A stretch of 64,000 bases of DNA from Macrosoma leucophasiata (lineage: Eukaryota; Arthropoda; Insecta; Lepidoptera; Hedylidae), in the NCBI GenBank assembly GCA_036365455.1, contig JAWQUS010000008.1, positions 12,259,501 through 12,323,500 of the forward strand, read 5' to 3'. The position numbers were made by a program, and so were the translations under genes. Positions 44,701-59,700 of the stretch are shown piece by piece (within the stretch, counting starts at the first letter, position 1; each line of letters starts with the position of its first letter). Below the pieces are notes generated by a model. It was not told where the DNA came from. It saw only the letters and a program-made list of their open reading frames with translations, and did not search any database.

Positions 44701-47700
44701 TTTAATGTATGTACACATCGGTTATCATCGTTTACTTAATCTAACAGACTCGTACTCACATATTGTATTGATTACAAATGTAAGATAATCAGTAAAACGA
44801 AGGGGTGGTCGTTGGTTGTATTGTTTCATCAAAGACTTACAACGATATCATCAAAGCGAATGTACATCAATCTATCTTCATATTCTCGATAGTTAGATAT
44901 TGTTTTTATAAATCAACCAATTGTAATGCGGTATCGAATAGACCACTTCATTATGAGACATTAATGATTTCCATTTTAGTCCTCCGCTGTGCGTTATGCT
45001 GGCTCGATAACCTATAAACTTAATAAGGAATGTTGTTTATGAACTCACTGAGTCTGCTGAGCGAATATTACCTCTGTTATGGCGCATAATCCATATATTC
45101 ATATCTCTGACATTGCAAATATGTCATTTATGCTAATGATATAGGCGATTATATTTTATCCAAATAATACGATCATTACGATAATGTTCAAGACGTCTAC
45201 GTTTGTTGTTGGGAAAGTGTAAAGGCCTGTTCATATTTCTGTGTATACATGTAATATCTAATTCGAAGGAAAAGAGACTGCCTTTGTTCCATTATTTATT
45301 GGGCTCAGAGATTCGGCTATACTAAGCAACTCTATATAATAATATTACGTACAAATTTGTGGTATAATGTGTAGAAATTGAATAGTAGTGGGAGACACGA
45401 AAATGATGCTTCGGTGATATACCTATTTACTGGAGCGCTCAGTATTACCTCTAATAAAATTTGAAATAGTCAAAATTATCAACTCTACATGTCGAACGTT
45501 GTATCCTTTTACTATGTGATTGTGGATTAAAGTGCCTAGGCATTCGTCCGCTTGATCTTTGGTATACATGAAGTAGCTTCCTTTCTTAAGGTTCAATTTA
45601 TCTCCATGCGAAATTTCATCACGATTGGGTCTGCGGTTTGGTAAAATGCTAATTAAATGATTTTTGATTTTAATTGAAGTCAGATGACTTTGAAGATTTT
45701 ACAGTATTATGAAAAGAAATATAATAAGTAAGAACCACCTTTTATGGCATTTGATATGTTATTAAAACTTACGTAACCGATACAAACTTTACAATTTATA
45801 TGATAATATCGATAAGTTGGCCATCATCAATATAATAAAATTTATCGTAATAACACATATTAGTATATTTAAAGATTTTTAAAGAATGCTGCTATTTTTA
45901 TGCCAATACAGTTTCAAACAAGCTTGCAGTTCCCATTTATTGCAATTGTAACTTAATATTTATTGCAGCCTATATGCATCAATATAAATACCTACTAGAG
46001 ATCTTATTGTAGATGTATTTCACTCCAGTCCTAAAATGTCTTGCTTCAAAAAATTACGGGGCGACACACTACTATCAAGGCGGAACACGATAGTGCTGAT
46101 CACTGATATATTTGACACAGAGATTACGTAGTGCAGTGATGCTCTCAGTTCCGTCACTAGAACTACCGGTAAGGTGCATGCCTATGAGATCGGCCTATAA
46201 AATCTGACTTTATTTTCGACACTAACATGCTAATATCCGCATTCACCAATTCTGATTAGGATAATAGCTTGAGTATGAAAAAATATAGTCTCTCTCGTCG
46301 TTGACGACATTTTTGTGTAAGAGGATAGACAAGCTAAAGAAGCTTATATACGAGGAATAGAAAACCTAAATGTGTTGAAACGTGAACATTCAGTTGGCAT
46401 AAAGACCGAGAGGAATGTTTTTTTTTTAATCCTAACTGTTCCACGGTCCATTGTGTTGGCTTTGCGAAACGACTGCGCGAATGTTGACTCATTTTTTACT
46501 CCGCACTTGTTTATTTTTCACAGCAACCGCAAGTAGGTATGATATCGATAAAATGTGCTGCGCGCCGTAGTTTGTTTATGTTCCTTTGGGAACTAAGTTA
46601 TGTTGGATAAATATTGGAAACAATTTGCGAATAATACTTGTACCTATCCTTTGATCTTTTATGCAAGTGTTTATGTACGATGTAGGTACTTTGATATTGT
46701 TTTCCTTCAAAAGTTTGAGTTAACGACGATTTATTTATTGATCTCAATATAATTATAAGTAAAGATTATATTCAACTCCCCCAATTCATACTACCAATTC
46801 AGGTCGTCATTATCAATTCTCATTGATTTTTTTCGGAACGAATTCAATGGATTTGAAACATTGATTGTTTAAATAAAATTTCCTTCGTAATTCGTAGGTG
46901 TATTGGTAAAGCGAACTGGTTATCCTGAGGTCGCAGGTTCGATTCCTGCCTGAAGTCAAATATTAATTCAAGTTTTTTCTATAATTTCTAAATTCATTCG
47001 CATGTGTTTTAGCGAAAATATATATATAATCATGTCCCTACCTACAAGCTGTGTCTATTTTTCCGCGCCAATTCCCTTAATATTAATAAAATTATATAAA
47101 TTTAAAGACAGAGAGGGTAGAGCGTCAAGTATACGTTTTCTCACACATCTAGCTGGATTTTTCTTATGTTATCTTCTCGCTACCTTCATATTTGAGCCTA
47201 AAATTTTGAATTAATGATGTAAGAATGACACTCGACCTTGTTCTTGGCACATAACTCTTTTTTTAAGAACCAAACTGGATAATAGTGGATGTATCATAAT
47301 GTGAGACCCACAACAGACCTTCGTTGCTGTGGCACTCTTTATGATACAAAACCACAGCTGCGAAACCGCAGTAGAGTCCGATATACGATAAGGGAATGAT
47401 TTTATATTTTTTCTTTGCGAATACGCCGTATATTTTTTCTTTGCGGCCTTACTGCCGTAGCCCCTGCGTGGACCTAAATTGTGTGATGAGAGTTGGCCCT
47501 TACATTCTACCAGATAAATCAGAGCTTATACAGCTTATAAAAAAGAACTCGATTGAACAAATCCATTTTTGTTATAATAAAATTAACTATATTTTCTACT
47601 ACACCATTGAAATGTTTGTCTTTTTAGGCTATCTTTAGGTACAATGAGTGAAAAAATTCAGTGTGTATTAATTGCGTGACAGGAAGGCGTGAGCGGAGAA

Positions 47701-50700
47701 TGGCGCGGCGCGTGGCTGATGCTTATCAGGCGGCTGCTGGTGTACACCACCGGCGGCGACGTCTGCTCCGTCGACCTCAGAAAAACTAGATGCGTTGGTG
47801 AGTGCTTACCATTGACTAATCATTTTTGAAGTCCAGTAACTTACAACCTTTATAGTTTCGCCTTTTCCATCCATTCGTCCAGCCGTCCGTCTGTCTGCAG
47901 CTTAAACAAGCCTAACGCAGAGACTCTTAGCCTGTGTTGCATCAATATATTTGTTAAAGTTATTGTAACATTTCACATCCTTCTCTAACTTAAAGAAATC
48001 TGTTAAAGTTAGAGAAGGATGTGAAATGTTACAATAACTTTAACTTTAAAAATATCGTGGTGCAACCCAGCATTAGAACTTAGAAAGCTGTAACGCCTGT
48101 AACATAAGTGTCCTCCTGCATGAGGCAGCTAGCCGCGCGGCCAGCGGGCTGCGCTCTTCTAATTTTCATTTATACCGCGTCTTCGTTTGTATGGCCATAT
48201 CAAAAGACGACTAGCAGATCATGTTGTCCAGATAGAAATCTTAAATCTACCCGAACGTAAACTTGGCAGAGACCGCGCGCCATCAACCTGGTAATGATAA
48301 TGGTCCGTAATAAACCAGAGACCTTAAGATAACCCAATTGCCTGAATCGACAACCCAAGACAGAATGTCTTGGCGCAATAGAAGAAGATCCCTCTACATA
48401 CTCCCAGAATTCTTATAAAATAATTATATTTAGAATAAGTTAGGCTTAAATTAGGCTTAGAATAACCGTAACTTAGCTAACAGTTTAAATTTAACGATTT
48501 AAATAAGACAGAAGTAGGTATGTTTTACAAGTACAAGCTATTTTTTTGCCTGAATAGATTTAAAACGAATGCGACAACGAATGCCTACACGTATTATTTA
48601 CCGCCTGCAATCGTAGGAAATTTACCTATAGGTACCTACGTGAAGTGCAGTGGATCCTATTTCTTTAATGTAATTAGACATTCTTATAATAATTTTCCAA
48701 TTCATACTAGTATACATATATCATATTTTTATAGATAAAATCGCAAAATAACAATGCTTATCTTTTTATACCTTCTTGAACAGTATTCACGAAATTCTCA
48801 TTGTTGCTGTTGGACGCTGGAAAATATGGCGCTATTGTTAAATGTTTAATACCGTTATCAATAAGTTTTTTTCGAATTTAAACTGATTTAAAGTCTAAAC
48901 CGTTTAAACTGGTGGTAGAACTCCAGTGACGGAGCTCGCGGGCGTAGGCACCACCGCATTACCTTATATACTTGCCGCTAAATGGTAGTGTTCACCCCTA
49001 TCGTGTTCCGGTCAGGTGGTAATGTATGGCCCTGTCATTTCCGGCACAGAGGCATAACACCTTAGGCCTCAGAAGTGGTAACGCATTTGCATTTTGACCT
49101 CTGGTCTTTGTGTGACATTGATGTAAACTGCATGCTTGTTTACCACTTTCATGACATAAAATTAAATGCTCAAATTCTTTTCAACCTACTTAGCACTAGC
49201 GTAGTATTATTACATATTATCTGTCACTAGCTAAGTTTCTCCCAGTTGATTGTTAATTCATAATACATTGACATAAATCAAGCAACAAGCCTTTGCACTT
49301 TGTGTTGCGCTTACAAAGCACAGGGTGCTTTCGTGTGGCGCTAATTTACCGTCGTAAAAATATTAATTTTAGTAGGCACCTATAATATATATTTGGAGAC
49401 CAGGGTTTTAATCCATAGATCGGAAAGTTGCCACCTTATTACATGGGACAAAAAAGTAACTGGCGAATTGTGGGTATTTGCGTGTATTCTTGAATGCTTG
49501 CATTTGTCTATATACACTTATATATATATATTTGTTTGTTTACATCTGTGCCTGTATTCAAGAGTAGCAAACAGCAAATTTACATAGCCAATTAGTCGCA
49601 ATTGAAATCAAGAATAGGCCTGCAGTTCGTGCAATTGTTGACTTATGATCCTGGGCTATCAAAACCAAGTACGCTTACACCTTAATGATATTTTTAACGT
49701 TTTGGACTGGCGAATTATGCTGCTGAGTACGAGGAATCATTTAGCAGATAATAAATTAAGTAAATCATGCATGCAAACCTGGTACCGGTGTTTTGACCTG
49801 TGCTACAGTAGGACTGGCAATAATGTAAAAACTGATAATAATTTCAAAATGCATCCCTAAGGATTCTATATTTCAAAAGAATTTATTGGAACTGGCGTCT
49901 AAGATAAGATAAAAGCGTTGCCTCTGTTATTTCTTAATCCCTCAGGCCACCAGGAAAATAATAGGTTGGGGAAAAAGTCTTTTCGACTTGTAATAAAATC
50001 TCTTGGGCTGTAGTATTTGTATCTGGCTGGTTTTGGTATCATTGAAAGTTAAAATTTTAAAGAACATAATTCCAAATTCAAATTAGGCAAATGTGTGATT
50101 TTCATTTGTTTTTCGTACTGTCAAGGTGAGTGAATCTAATGAAGAAATTCGATACTTTTTAAAATTTTACTACAAAAAAGGTACACGGGCAACACAGGCT
50201 ACTGATACAATACATTGACTAATCTCTTAACCAACTTACCCAAAAGGTATGTACCTCTTCGCCAATATTCATTAAAAGGTCACAATTCATCCAGTATGAG
50301 CCAAGCGCATGCGCCTGTGGCTGCACACGGCTAATAGATTAATGAATGTTGGTAAAAGCAAGATTGACAATTCTCAACATGGTTTCGAATTAAATTATGT
50401 ATGTTATATCAAATATGAAATAGGATCTTTTCGAAATGATAACAAGGACTATTCGTTCATTCTAAGGGTAAGGGTAATTTGGCCAAATAAGGCCAATCGG
50501 TTGATTAGCTATCATTAGTTTTTTGACGGTTCCCTTCTTATTATCATAAAAATATTGTAATCGACGGCATGTGTCTGCTCTCAGCTGTCGGTCGTTGTTG
50601 ACATTGTGTTCGAATAGGGCTACTGGATAATTTAGATTATACATATAACTAGCTGACCGGAGATACGAAATTCGCCGAATTACGTACGCCAATCGGCGAT

Positions 50701-53700
50701 TTAACCTTCTCCTCAGAGTAACGAACACAAAAGATTTGCCCAACTTGGTGCAGTCGTTTGAAAGTTAAGCGCTTACAAACATTTTATTTCAATAGATAGA
50801 TTTAAACACAATCTACTCTTTTGTACCTACAATCCGCAACTTAGCAGTGGATGTCTACTGATACATTGACAGTTCTTATTCTTACCTAAAGGCGTATTAA
50901 ACTGGGAACTGCAAACTATCGTTACGGAAGGCACGGCATCACCAATATCAATTAACAGCCTAGGTCAAAGGTAAACGAGCGGTAAACACTACTGGTCAAA
51001 TTTGAGCAAGCGCAAATGTCCGTGACTGCACAAAGTTAATGGATGAATGAATGTTCTTTATAGCAAGATTGACACCGTTCTTAATAATTGGTTCGATTTG
51101 CAAGATAATTGTATGTTCGAGTTTGTAACATAATTATAATTATATTGATATGCAACATTCCTATAAAGCTTTCTAAATTAAAAATAATGAGATACTTTAT
51201 ATATAATATATATAATATTTATTATTTCTTATACAGAATTTATTTATTTTAAAGAACCAGAATTATAAATTGAATAGACGATATCACGACGCTACGACAA
51301 TATCTTAATTTGCGTCATTTCCTTTTCCTATAGGGTCGCGTGCCATAGCATAGAATTTAGATGACATTGACAGGGGGGCGCCAGAGTTCAATTTCATCAA
51401 GTTATATCTCACTGGTAACCTTTAACAGTGAGATGAAACTTCCTCATCTATAGCGAATACATATGGACGATCTAAAAGAGTTTATATTGTAAAAATGGTC
51501 ATTTTGGGATGTAAACAAAATAAACCTTGTTGCTGAATAGATAAGAAGAATTTATCGATCGATACAGATATTTTCTTATTGTTTTGACGACTAGGTTAGC
51601 CCAGCGATGTGATATGACCGTTTGATTCAAGGGTCGCGGGTTCGATCCCCGCATCGGAACACATATTTGTATGGCCTACAGATATTTGTTTCGGGTCTGG
51701 GTGTTTGTGTATGTGTTTGTGTACAACGGTACCCACGACGCAGATTTATACCTACTGTAAGGCTGTGAATGAAAGCGTGTTAAAAACAATAGCTTAAAAA
51801 ATAAAGAATCGTTCTATGAAACTATGTGTGTGTAAATTGTTTTAGAGATATTCAATATTATTAAATATTATAAACATTATTAAAAGGTAGCGATTTAACA
51901 TCAACAGCATTAACACTGATCGAATATTATAATATTCGATCAGTGTTAATGCTGTTGATGTTAAATCGCTGATATATATATAATAAAGAAAATATCTGTA
52001 TCGATCGATAAATTCTTCTTATCTATTCAGCAACAAGGTTTATTTTGTTTACATCCCAAAATGACCATTTTTACAATATAAACTCTTTTAGATCGTCCAT
52101 ATGTATTCGCTATAGATGAGGAAGTTTCATCTCACTGTTAAAGGTTACCAGTGAGATATAACTTGATGAAATTGAACTCTGGCGCCCCCCTGTCAATGTC
52201 ATCTAAATTCTATGCTATGGCACGCGACCCTATAGGAAAAGGAAATGACGCAAATTAAGATATTGTCGTAGCGTCGTGATATCGTCTATTCAATTTATAA
52301 TTCTGGTTCTTTAAAATAAATAAATTCTGTATAAGAAATAATAAATATTATATATATTATATATAAAGTATCTCATTATTTTTAATTTAGAAAGCTTTAT
52401 AGGAATGTTGCATATCAATATAATTATAATTATGTTACAAACTCGAACATACAATTATCTTGCAAATCGAACCAATTATTAAGAACGGTGTCAATCTTGC
52501 TATAAAGAACATTCATTCATCCATTAACTTTGTGCAGTCACGGACATTTGCGCTTGCTCAAATTTGACCAGTAGTGTTTACCGCTCGTTTACCTTTGACC
52601 TAGGCTGTTAATTGATATTGGTGATGCCGTGCCTTCCGTAACGATAGTTTGCAGTTCCCAGTTTAATACGCCTTTAGGTAAGAATAAGAACTGTCAATGT
52701 ATCAGTAGACATCCACTGCTAAGTTGCGGATTGTAGGTACAAAAGAGTAGATTGTGTTTAAATCTATCTATTGAAATAAAATGTTTGTAAGCGCTTAACT
52801 TTCAAACGACTGCACCAAGTTGGGCAAATCTTTTGTGTTCGTTACTCTGAGGAGAAGGTTAAATCGCCGATTGGCGTACGTAATTCGGCGAATTTCGTAT
52901 CTCCGGTCAGCTAGTTATATGTATAATCTAAATTATCCAGTAGCCCTATTCGAACACAATGTCAACAACGACCGACAGCTGAGAGCAGACACATGCCGTC
53001 GATTACAATATTTTTATGATAATAAGAAGGGAACCGTCAAAAAACTAATGATAGCTAATCAACCGATTGGCCTTATTTGGCCAAATTACCCTTACCCTTA
53101 GAATGAACGAATAGTCCTTGTTATCATTTCGAAAAGATCCTATTTCATATTTGATATAACATACATAATTTAATTCGAAACCATGTTGAGAATTGTCAAT
53201 CTTGCTTTTACCAACATTCATTAATCTATTAGCCGTGTGCAGCCACAGGCGCATGCGCTTGGCTCATACTGGATGAATTGTGACCTTTTAATGAATATTG
53301 GCGAAGAGGTATTCAATATTATTAAATATTATAAACATTATTAAAAGGTAGCGATTTAACATCAACAGCATTAACACTGATCGAATATTATAATATTCGA
53401 TCAGTGTTAATGCTGTTGATGTTAAATCGCTACCTTTTAATAATGTTTATAATATTTAACCTTGGATGAAATTTTACCATGGAAGCGTACAATGACGCAA
53501 ACTCACGAATAATTTGATACACGCCTTATCATTGCAATTGTGCGGCATCCGTTCTCTTCACTATGCGTTTTATGATAGCTAAAAATAGTTAATATGTTAT
53601 TTTTTTAATCACTTGTACCAGAATATAAAAATATCTGTTGTCAAAGTTCATAATGCAATATAGATTTTTAAGGTTATATGGTGGTAGAGCTTCAGTGACG

Positions 53701-56700
53701 GAGCTCGCCGGCGTAGGCACCACCGAATTACCTAATATACTTGCCGCTAAATGGTAGTGTTCAGCACTATCGTGTTCCGATCACGTGGCTCCGGCTTCCG
53801 GCTTCCGGCTTCCGGCAGGTAATGTCAGACCCTGTAATTTCTGGCACAGAGACATAAAACACCTTAGGCCTCAGGAGTGGTAATGCATCTGCATTTTGAC
53901 CTTGGTCTATGTGTAAGTGTCTATTGGCTGCAGTCATCACTTAACATCAATGTGAACTTCATGCTTGTTCGCCACTTCCATTATATAAAAAAAATTATGT
54001 CAGTGAATAAACATAGACAAAAATAGTTGGAGTACTATTCGAAGTTTCGAAGATGGGGTCAACAGTCAAGGCAAAATAGAAACAAAATAAGCGTTGAAAC
54101 TCTGTGAATCTCACAAGTTATAATAATATATATATATATATTGTTTACTATATATAAATAGCTCGTGAAGGGAGATTTTTCCCGTACTAAAAGCACCAGT
54201 AACTGGATACCGAGACATGGGATTGACAATGTCCAGATGGCGGTCTAAAATTATCAATGTGGCGTACTTCCGTAAATTTAACTTATGTCCTTGGACTACC
54301 AACTCGACAGATAATTTATATAAAAATACATAACGTAACTTCACGCCTGTAATCCCGAAGGGGTAGGCAGAGTTAAATGCATGCATTCAAGCATACATGC
54401 AAACACCCACGATTCGCCGGTTACGTTTTGGCCCATGTAACAGGTGGCGAGCCTGTTGACATCTCCGGGCACAATACCAAACTTCGAGGTACTGGACCAG
54501 AGATAAAGGACTTTATACCATTATCTGTGATATCCCACTACCCGGGAATCGAACCCAAGACCTCGGCGTAGTAGTAGTAGCCTGCTACCACTAGGCTGCC
54601 AAGGCAGTTAATTACAGATAATTTTTAATATATGTATTTTTATATACTTCTTTTCAATTGCTACATGAGTAAATGTATTAAACGTCTTGTTTTTTAACGA
54701 GCTGGTTGGTCCAGCGGTTTGTGACGACCATTCAAACCGAGGCTCATGGGTTCGATCTCCGAAAAATGTCCTCTTTCTGTGTAGGGCCAGTGACTGCTCC
54801 TACACAGATAGAGGTCATCTTATATTGGCCTGAATATTTTTTTTTCATGAAATCTTGAACCAGAAATATCATATTAAACCAACGTTTCCTATCACCCAAA
54901 ACATACCTACCCAGATCTAGCCCATTTCCTGACCCTTAAATATAATATTTTATACATAGGTACTATTGGGCAATTTATTTTTTCTGTTTAGAATAAATTC
55001 AACTTATTTACATTACATACACACATTTTGAATAAAAACACGTGAGATTGGGATAGGGGGGAGCCAAATCTCGTAACATCTCGCCAGGGGGAGGGAAGGG
55101 TTGAAAATTCGCTTAAAAGGCCTCACGTAATTAATGGACGGCTCCCAGCTGTTAATACGAGGAAGTCTGCTGATCGCTATATGTATATGTATAGCTACTA
55201 TTGAGAAGAACGCTGCGGCAAAAGCCAAATAGGTACTACATTAATTGTTGCATACGATACAAACAGATTGCCGCGTATTCACCCGCGTTAAACCTGATCC
55301 CATGGAACATGGGGAAAATATTTTATTCAGTGAATTTAGTGATGAAAGAATTTTATATATTCGTTACAAAAATATAAATGGTTTATGATAGACAAAATTA
55401 ATGTAGGGTGTTATTCGAACCACAACACAGATATAGGTAATTTGCATTATTTAGTCACAGCAACTATCATTGAAACATAATTTTGAACTCGACATCGTAA
55501 GCTTAGCGATAAGAATTATTTATCGGAACTGTGCCATTACTGATTCATCCGTTCTAGTCAGTACCTATGCCTACTGTAGATGGTCGCGAGAACTCGTGCG
55601 CCGCAACGATGATACGTCTCGACAGTTGTTTATTTAAATGAGATCAACATCGTGACAAGAAGTATGCACACCTAGCTTCCTGCGAGTGCGTGATTGATTA
55701 CTCACTGTACTAAACCAATAAATAAGTTACTGGTGTTAGAGCTTCAGTGTTCAGTGTTTAGTTTTTATTATCTCTTGTTTTAAAAGTTAGAGGTAAGGGG
55801 ATTATTTTACCACTTTAGGGGATTCTATATTTCAAACCATAGGCTTTGATAAAAATGGTTTTAGAAACCTCAAATGTCATTTTCAAAGATTTATATATAG
55901 ATATCAGACATGTACAGGTAAATGAAACAAGTTTTTTAGTTTCAGTCATAAGTATACAAATTCCGAATTTTTGTTTAATTATTATTCTTCTATAAAAATC
56001 ATAAAGCGGTTTACAAAACACATCCAGCTACCGAGTTTCAAGTATGTAGTTCTAAATGTTTCCGAGTAAAGTGGCTGTGACTGTGGACAGATAGACAGTC
56101 ATGACGAATCTATAAGGGTTCCGTTTTTTGTCATTTGGCTACGGAAACCTAAAAATAAGGGGGTAAGGTATTGACTATTAACCGATATTGTATAAATTGA
56201 CCAACCAGAAATTGTAAACGATGCATGTTATATCGGTTGTTATCCTGAGGCAGATCTAAATCAATGTTTTCCTTCCATTTTTTATGTAAGGAACACAACA
56301 CAGATATAGGTAATTTGCAGTATTTAGTCACAGCGACTAACATTGAAACATAATTTTGAACTCGTCGTCGTAAGCTTAGCGATAAGAATTATTTATCGGA
56401 ACTGTGCCATTACTGATTCATCCCTGGTCAGTACCTATGCCTACTGTAGATGGTTCCGAGAACTCGTGCGCTCGAAGGTGGTATATAAGCATGCGTTGCC
56501 ACCCCTGAGACCGTCACCACCCGAATCCGCTGGTCAGAGCGGCCGCGATTTGCACTCCTTTTGATCGCGCCAAAAGGAGACGTCCAAGGCACGTCTTAAA
56601 AGATCCGGACGATGAGATCACGTTGGCCATCGCCGCTATGAACTAGTGCCGTCTCGAGACAGGCCTCCTAAACAAAGGCCGACCTAAAAAAAAAAAAAAA

Positions 56701-59700
56701 AAAAACTGAGACCTAAGTTGTTACATCTCTGTGATAGTTATTACGAGACCATACATTACCATCTAATCGGATAACGATAGTGTTGAACACTACCATTTAC
56801 TGAATGAATATGGTTAAAAATGTATTATGATGGTTACAGTGACTCAAGATCCAGACGAGGAGACAAAACAGTTGTGTCCATCGGACGGCAGCGGCATCCT
56901 TCTCCTCGATTGTCCACACTCTACTCTCTATCTACATTTTCCACATGAACGGGAACTGAAGGTATCACAACTTTTTCAACGATTCTTATTGCATGGACCA
57001 GACAATTCGGCAGTAATTGAAACTGACCATACCCTGCCTCAATCCAAGTGTACCTGGAAAAAAAAATTGATTTAAAAAACAAATAGTATCTCATAGTTTC
57101 TGTATACATATTGTACGAGGGTGGATCCAAAAGTTCGTGGCCCAAAAAAGGAGATATGACATCTTTTTAAATTTATCGTCATATGTCTCATATTGATTTA
57201 TTGTGCACAGTTTCATTCCGATACTGCACAATATAAATTTTCTGTGATTATTTGTTTGAAGCATTCTGACGCGATTTTCAATAATGGAGAAAATTGAACA
57301 TCGTGCAGTCATTAAGTACCTCAATAAAAAAGGCCTGTCACCAAAAGACATCCATCAAGATATGGTGAGCACTTTGGGGGAGTCTGCTCCATCGTATTCC
57401 AGTGTCAAGAAGTGGGTAGCTGAGTTAAAGCGCGGTCGTGAGAGCATTGAAGATGATCCTAGGAGTGGACGGCCTACAACCTCTACCACGAAAGAAAACA
57501 TCGATAAAATTTGTGATCTCGTACTGGGTGATCGACGTTTGACCATTGGTAAGATAGCTGAGACAACAGACATTAGTTATGGCCGGGTGCAACACATAAT
57601 AACGAAAGAATTGGGATTCCATAAGGTTTCTGCTCGCTCTGTCCAGAGGTTGCTTTCAGCTGAACAAAAACGAGTTCAATTCACAATTTCGCGAGACTGT
57701 TTGGAACTTTTTGAGACTGATCCCGAGGACTTTTTGTCTAGATTTGTTACCATGGTTCACCACCATATTCCTGAATCAAAGCAACAATCCAAACAGTGGA
57801 AAAGATCTGACTCACCTACACCGAAAAAGGCTGAGGTCGTTTTGTCGACTAACAGTCATGGCTTCTGTTTTTTGGGATGCGAAGGGCATTATTTTTGTAG
57901 ATTATTTACCGAAAGGTCAAACTATTAATTCTAGTTATTATTGTAACCTTTTACGATGACTCCGAGAAGAAATAAAAGAAAAAAGGCCGGGAATGTTGCG
58001 TAAGAAATTTTTGTTCCATCAAGACAATGCACGTGTTCACACTTCGGTTGAAACAATGTCTGTAATCCATGATTGTGGCTACGAATTGCTGCCCCACCCA
58101 CCTTATTCGCCGGATTTAGCCCCCTCAGATTATAATTTATTTCCAAATTTAAAAAAAAACACTTGGGTGGCTCGAAATTTTCGACCAAAGATGAGGTGAT
58201 AGTCGCAGTAAACGAGTATTTCGCCGACCTTCCAGAATCTTTTTTTTTGAATGGATAAACAAGTTGCAGTTCACGTGGAAGAAGTGTGTTGAGCTAGATG
58301 GAGACTATGTCGAAAAATAAAAATAAATTTAGACCCACTTTTCTTTCATTTTCTTGGTCGGGCTTCGAACTTTTGGATCCACCCTCGTACTTTTGTTTAC
58401 TAAAACGTTAATAACGCTTGGTATCTGTTAAATGAAGCTGTAACAGTTTTAATACTACCACATTTTTTCCTTTACCTATAAATAGACAATAGGGATGTTG
58501 ATTATTTTTTTTGTTCTAATTTCATAAAGTTTACGAAACGTAGTAGGTACATAAAGTTTAGTACGAGTAGACGTTTTAAATTGTTACTTGTTTTTGAAAC
58601 GTCTACTCTATAGCTAATGGTTTTTAAAATAGAACTGTTGAAAACGTTGCGAGTTGTAAAATGACTCAGAACGCCTATATAAAATGACATAATGACGTCA
58701 CCGCGTGTTAAGGTACTTATTCACCATACCAAGGTATGGGAAATAAGTTCCTCATAGATACTGGTATTCTGTTGTGCTTGACCACACCCCCTACACTCGG
58801 CAAAAATTTCGTACAAACGCTTATTCTGGTTACCCTTATCTTATTACACAGACATCAATCAGTTCACGTGCACACAGAAATGTAGCATATAGGGTTATGA
58901 CCTAAAACAATCGTGAAATATGTAAAATTAGCTAAAAATAGATCGTTCGCTCGACCCCCTAACGAAAAGGAAGGAAGAAAATAGTCAACATAAGATTTTT
59001 CAAGTTATACTTCATTTCGCGCGATTGGAAAAAAATGATGAGAGTGAATTATTACGCTGTGCGCGCACACCGACAGATAAAAGCGACAGTCTGAAGTTAG
59101 TGTCTAAACAGATAAAAGCAACAGTCTGAAGTTAGTTGCTCAACTTTTTTTGTCGTTTTGTTTTATTTCTCTGGTATATTGGATTGTTACGCTAAAGAAG
59201 TATAACACTTCTTACGTGCTTACACAAGTACACTTCTTTTTTTCGTATATAAGATATTATTTTGTGTTTAGCTCTATCTTTTTAATGGTATACAAGAGAG
59301 GATATTGTTGTTGTAGATTTCAACAAATGTTTTTTATTTTCAGGGTTGGAAATATATGGTGAAATTAGCGGCGCACAATAACGGTGCTCAAATTCACCAC
59401 CAGCAGCTTACAAAGGAAGATGTCCCAGCCATCGTAGATAAATGTCTCAGTTTCATATATGCACATGGTACGTACCCGTTTCTTTCAATTACGTACTTTG
59501 TTTTAAATGGAAAGTGTTGTGGTATTTGTAAAAAAAATATTTTATTTATAAAAATCATGTTTTAAGATTCTTCAATTCCTATTGTGTAATTGGGAACATC
59601 TTGGACTATAAAAATAATGGGAAACTAAGCGATAGAGAGGCGCGATTTTCTAAGGATTTTATCATATCACGTAAAATTATCGTTAACAACCAATGTTTCT

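Noticed and set aside
46893..46962. Functional tRNA gene
   Set aside because: T-arm is good but no matching acceptor stem could be paired by eye; probably a SINE head or tRNA pseudogene.
50462..53101. Identical 93-codon frames ([20 protein letters not shown]...) in both arms of the inverted repeat as a gene
   Set aside because: They are mirror images of one sequence. The stretch ends in a Helitron-like CTAG terminus and contains the usual non-coding text of such elements; no start context or relatives.
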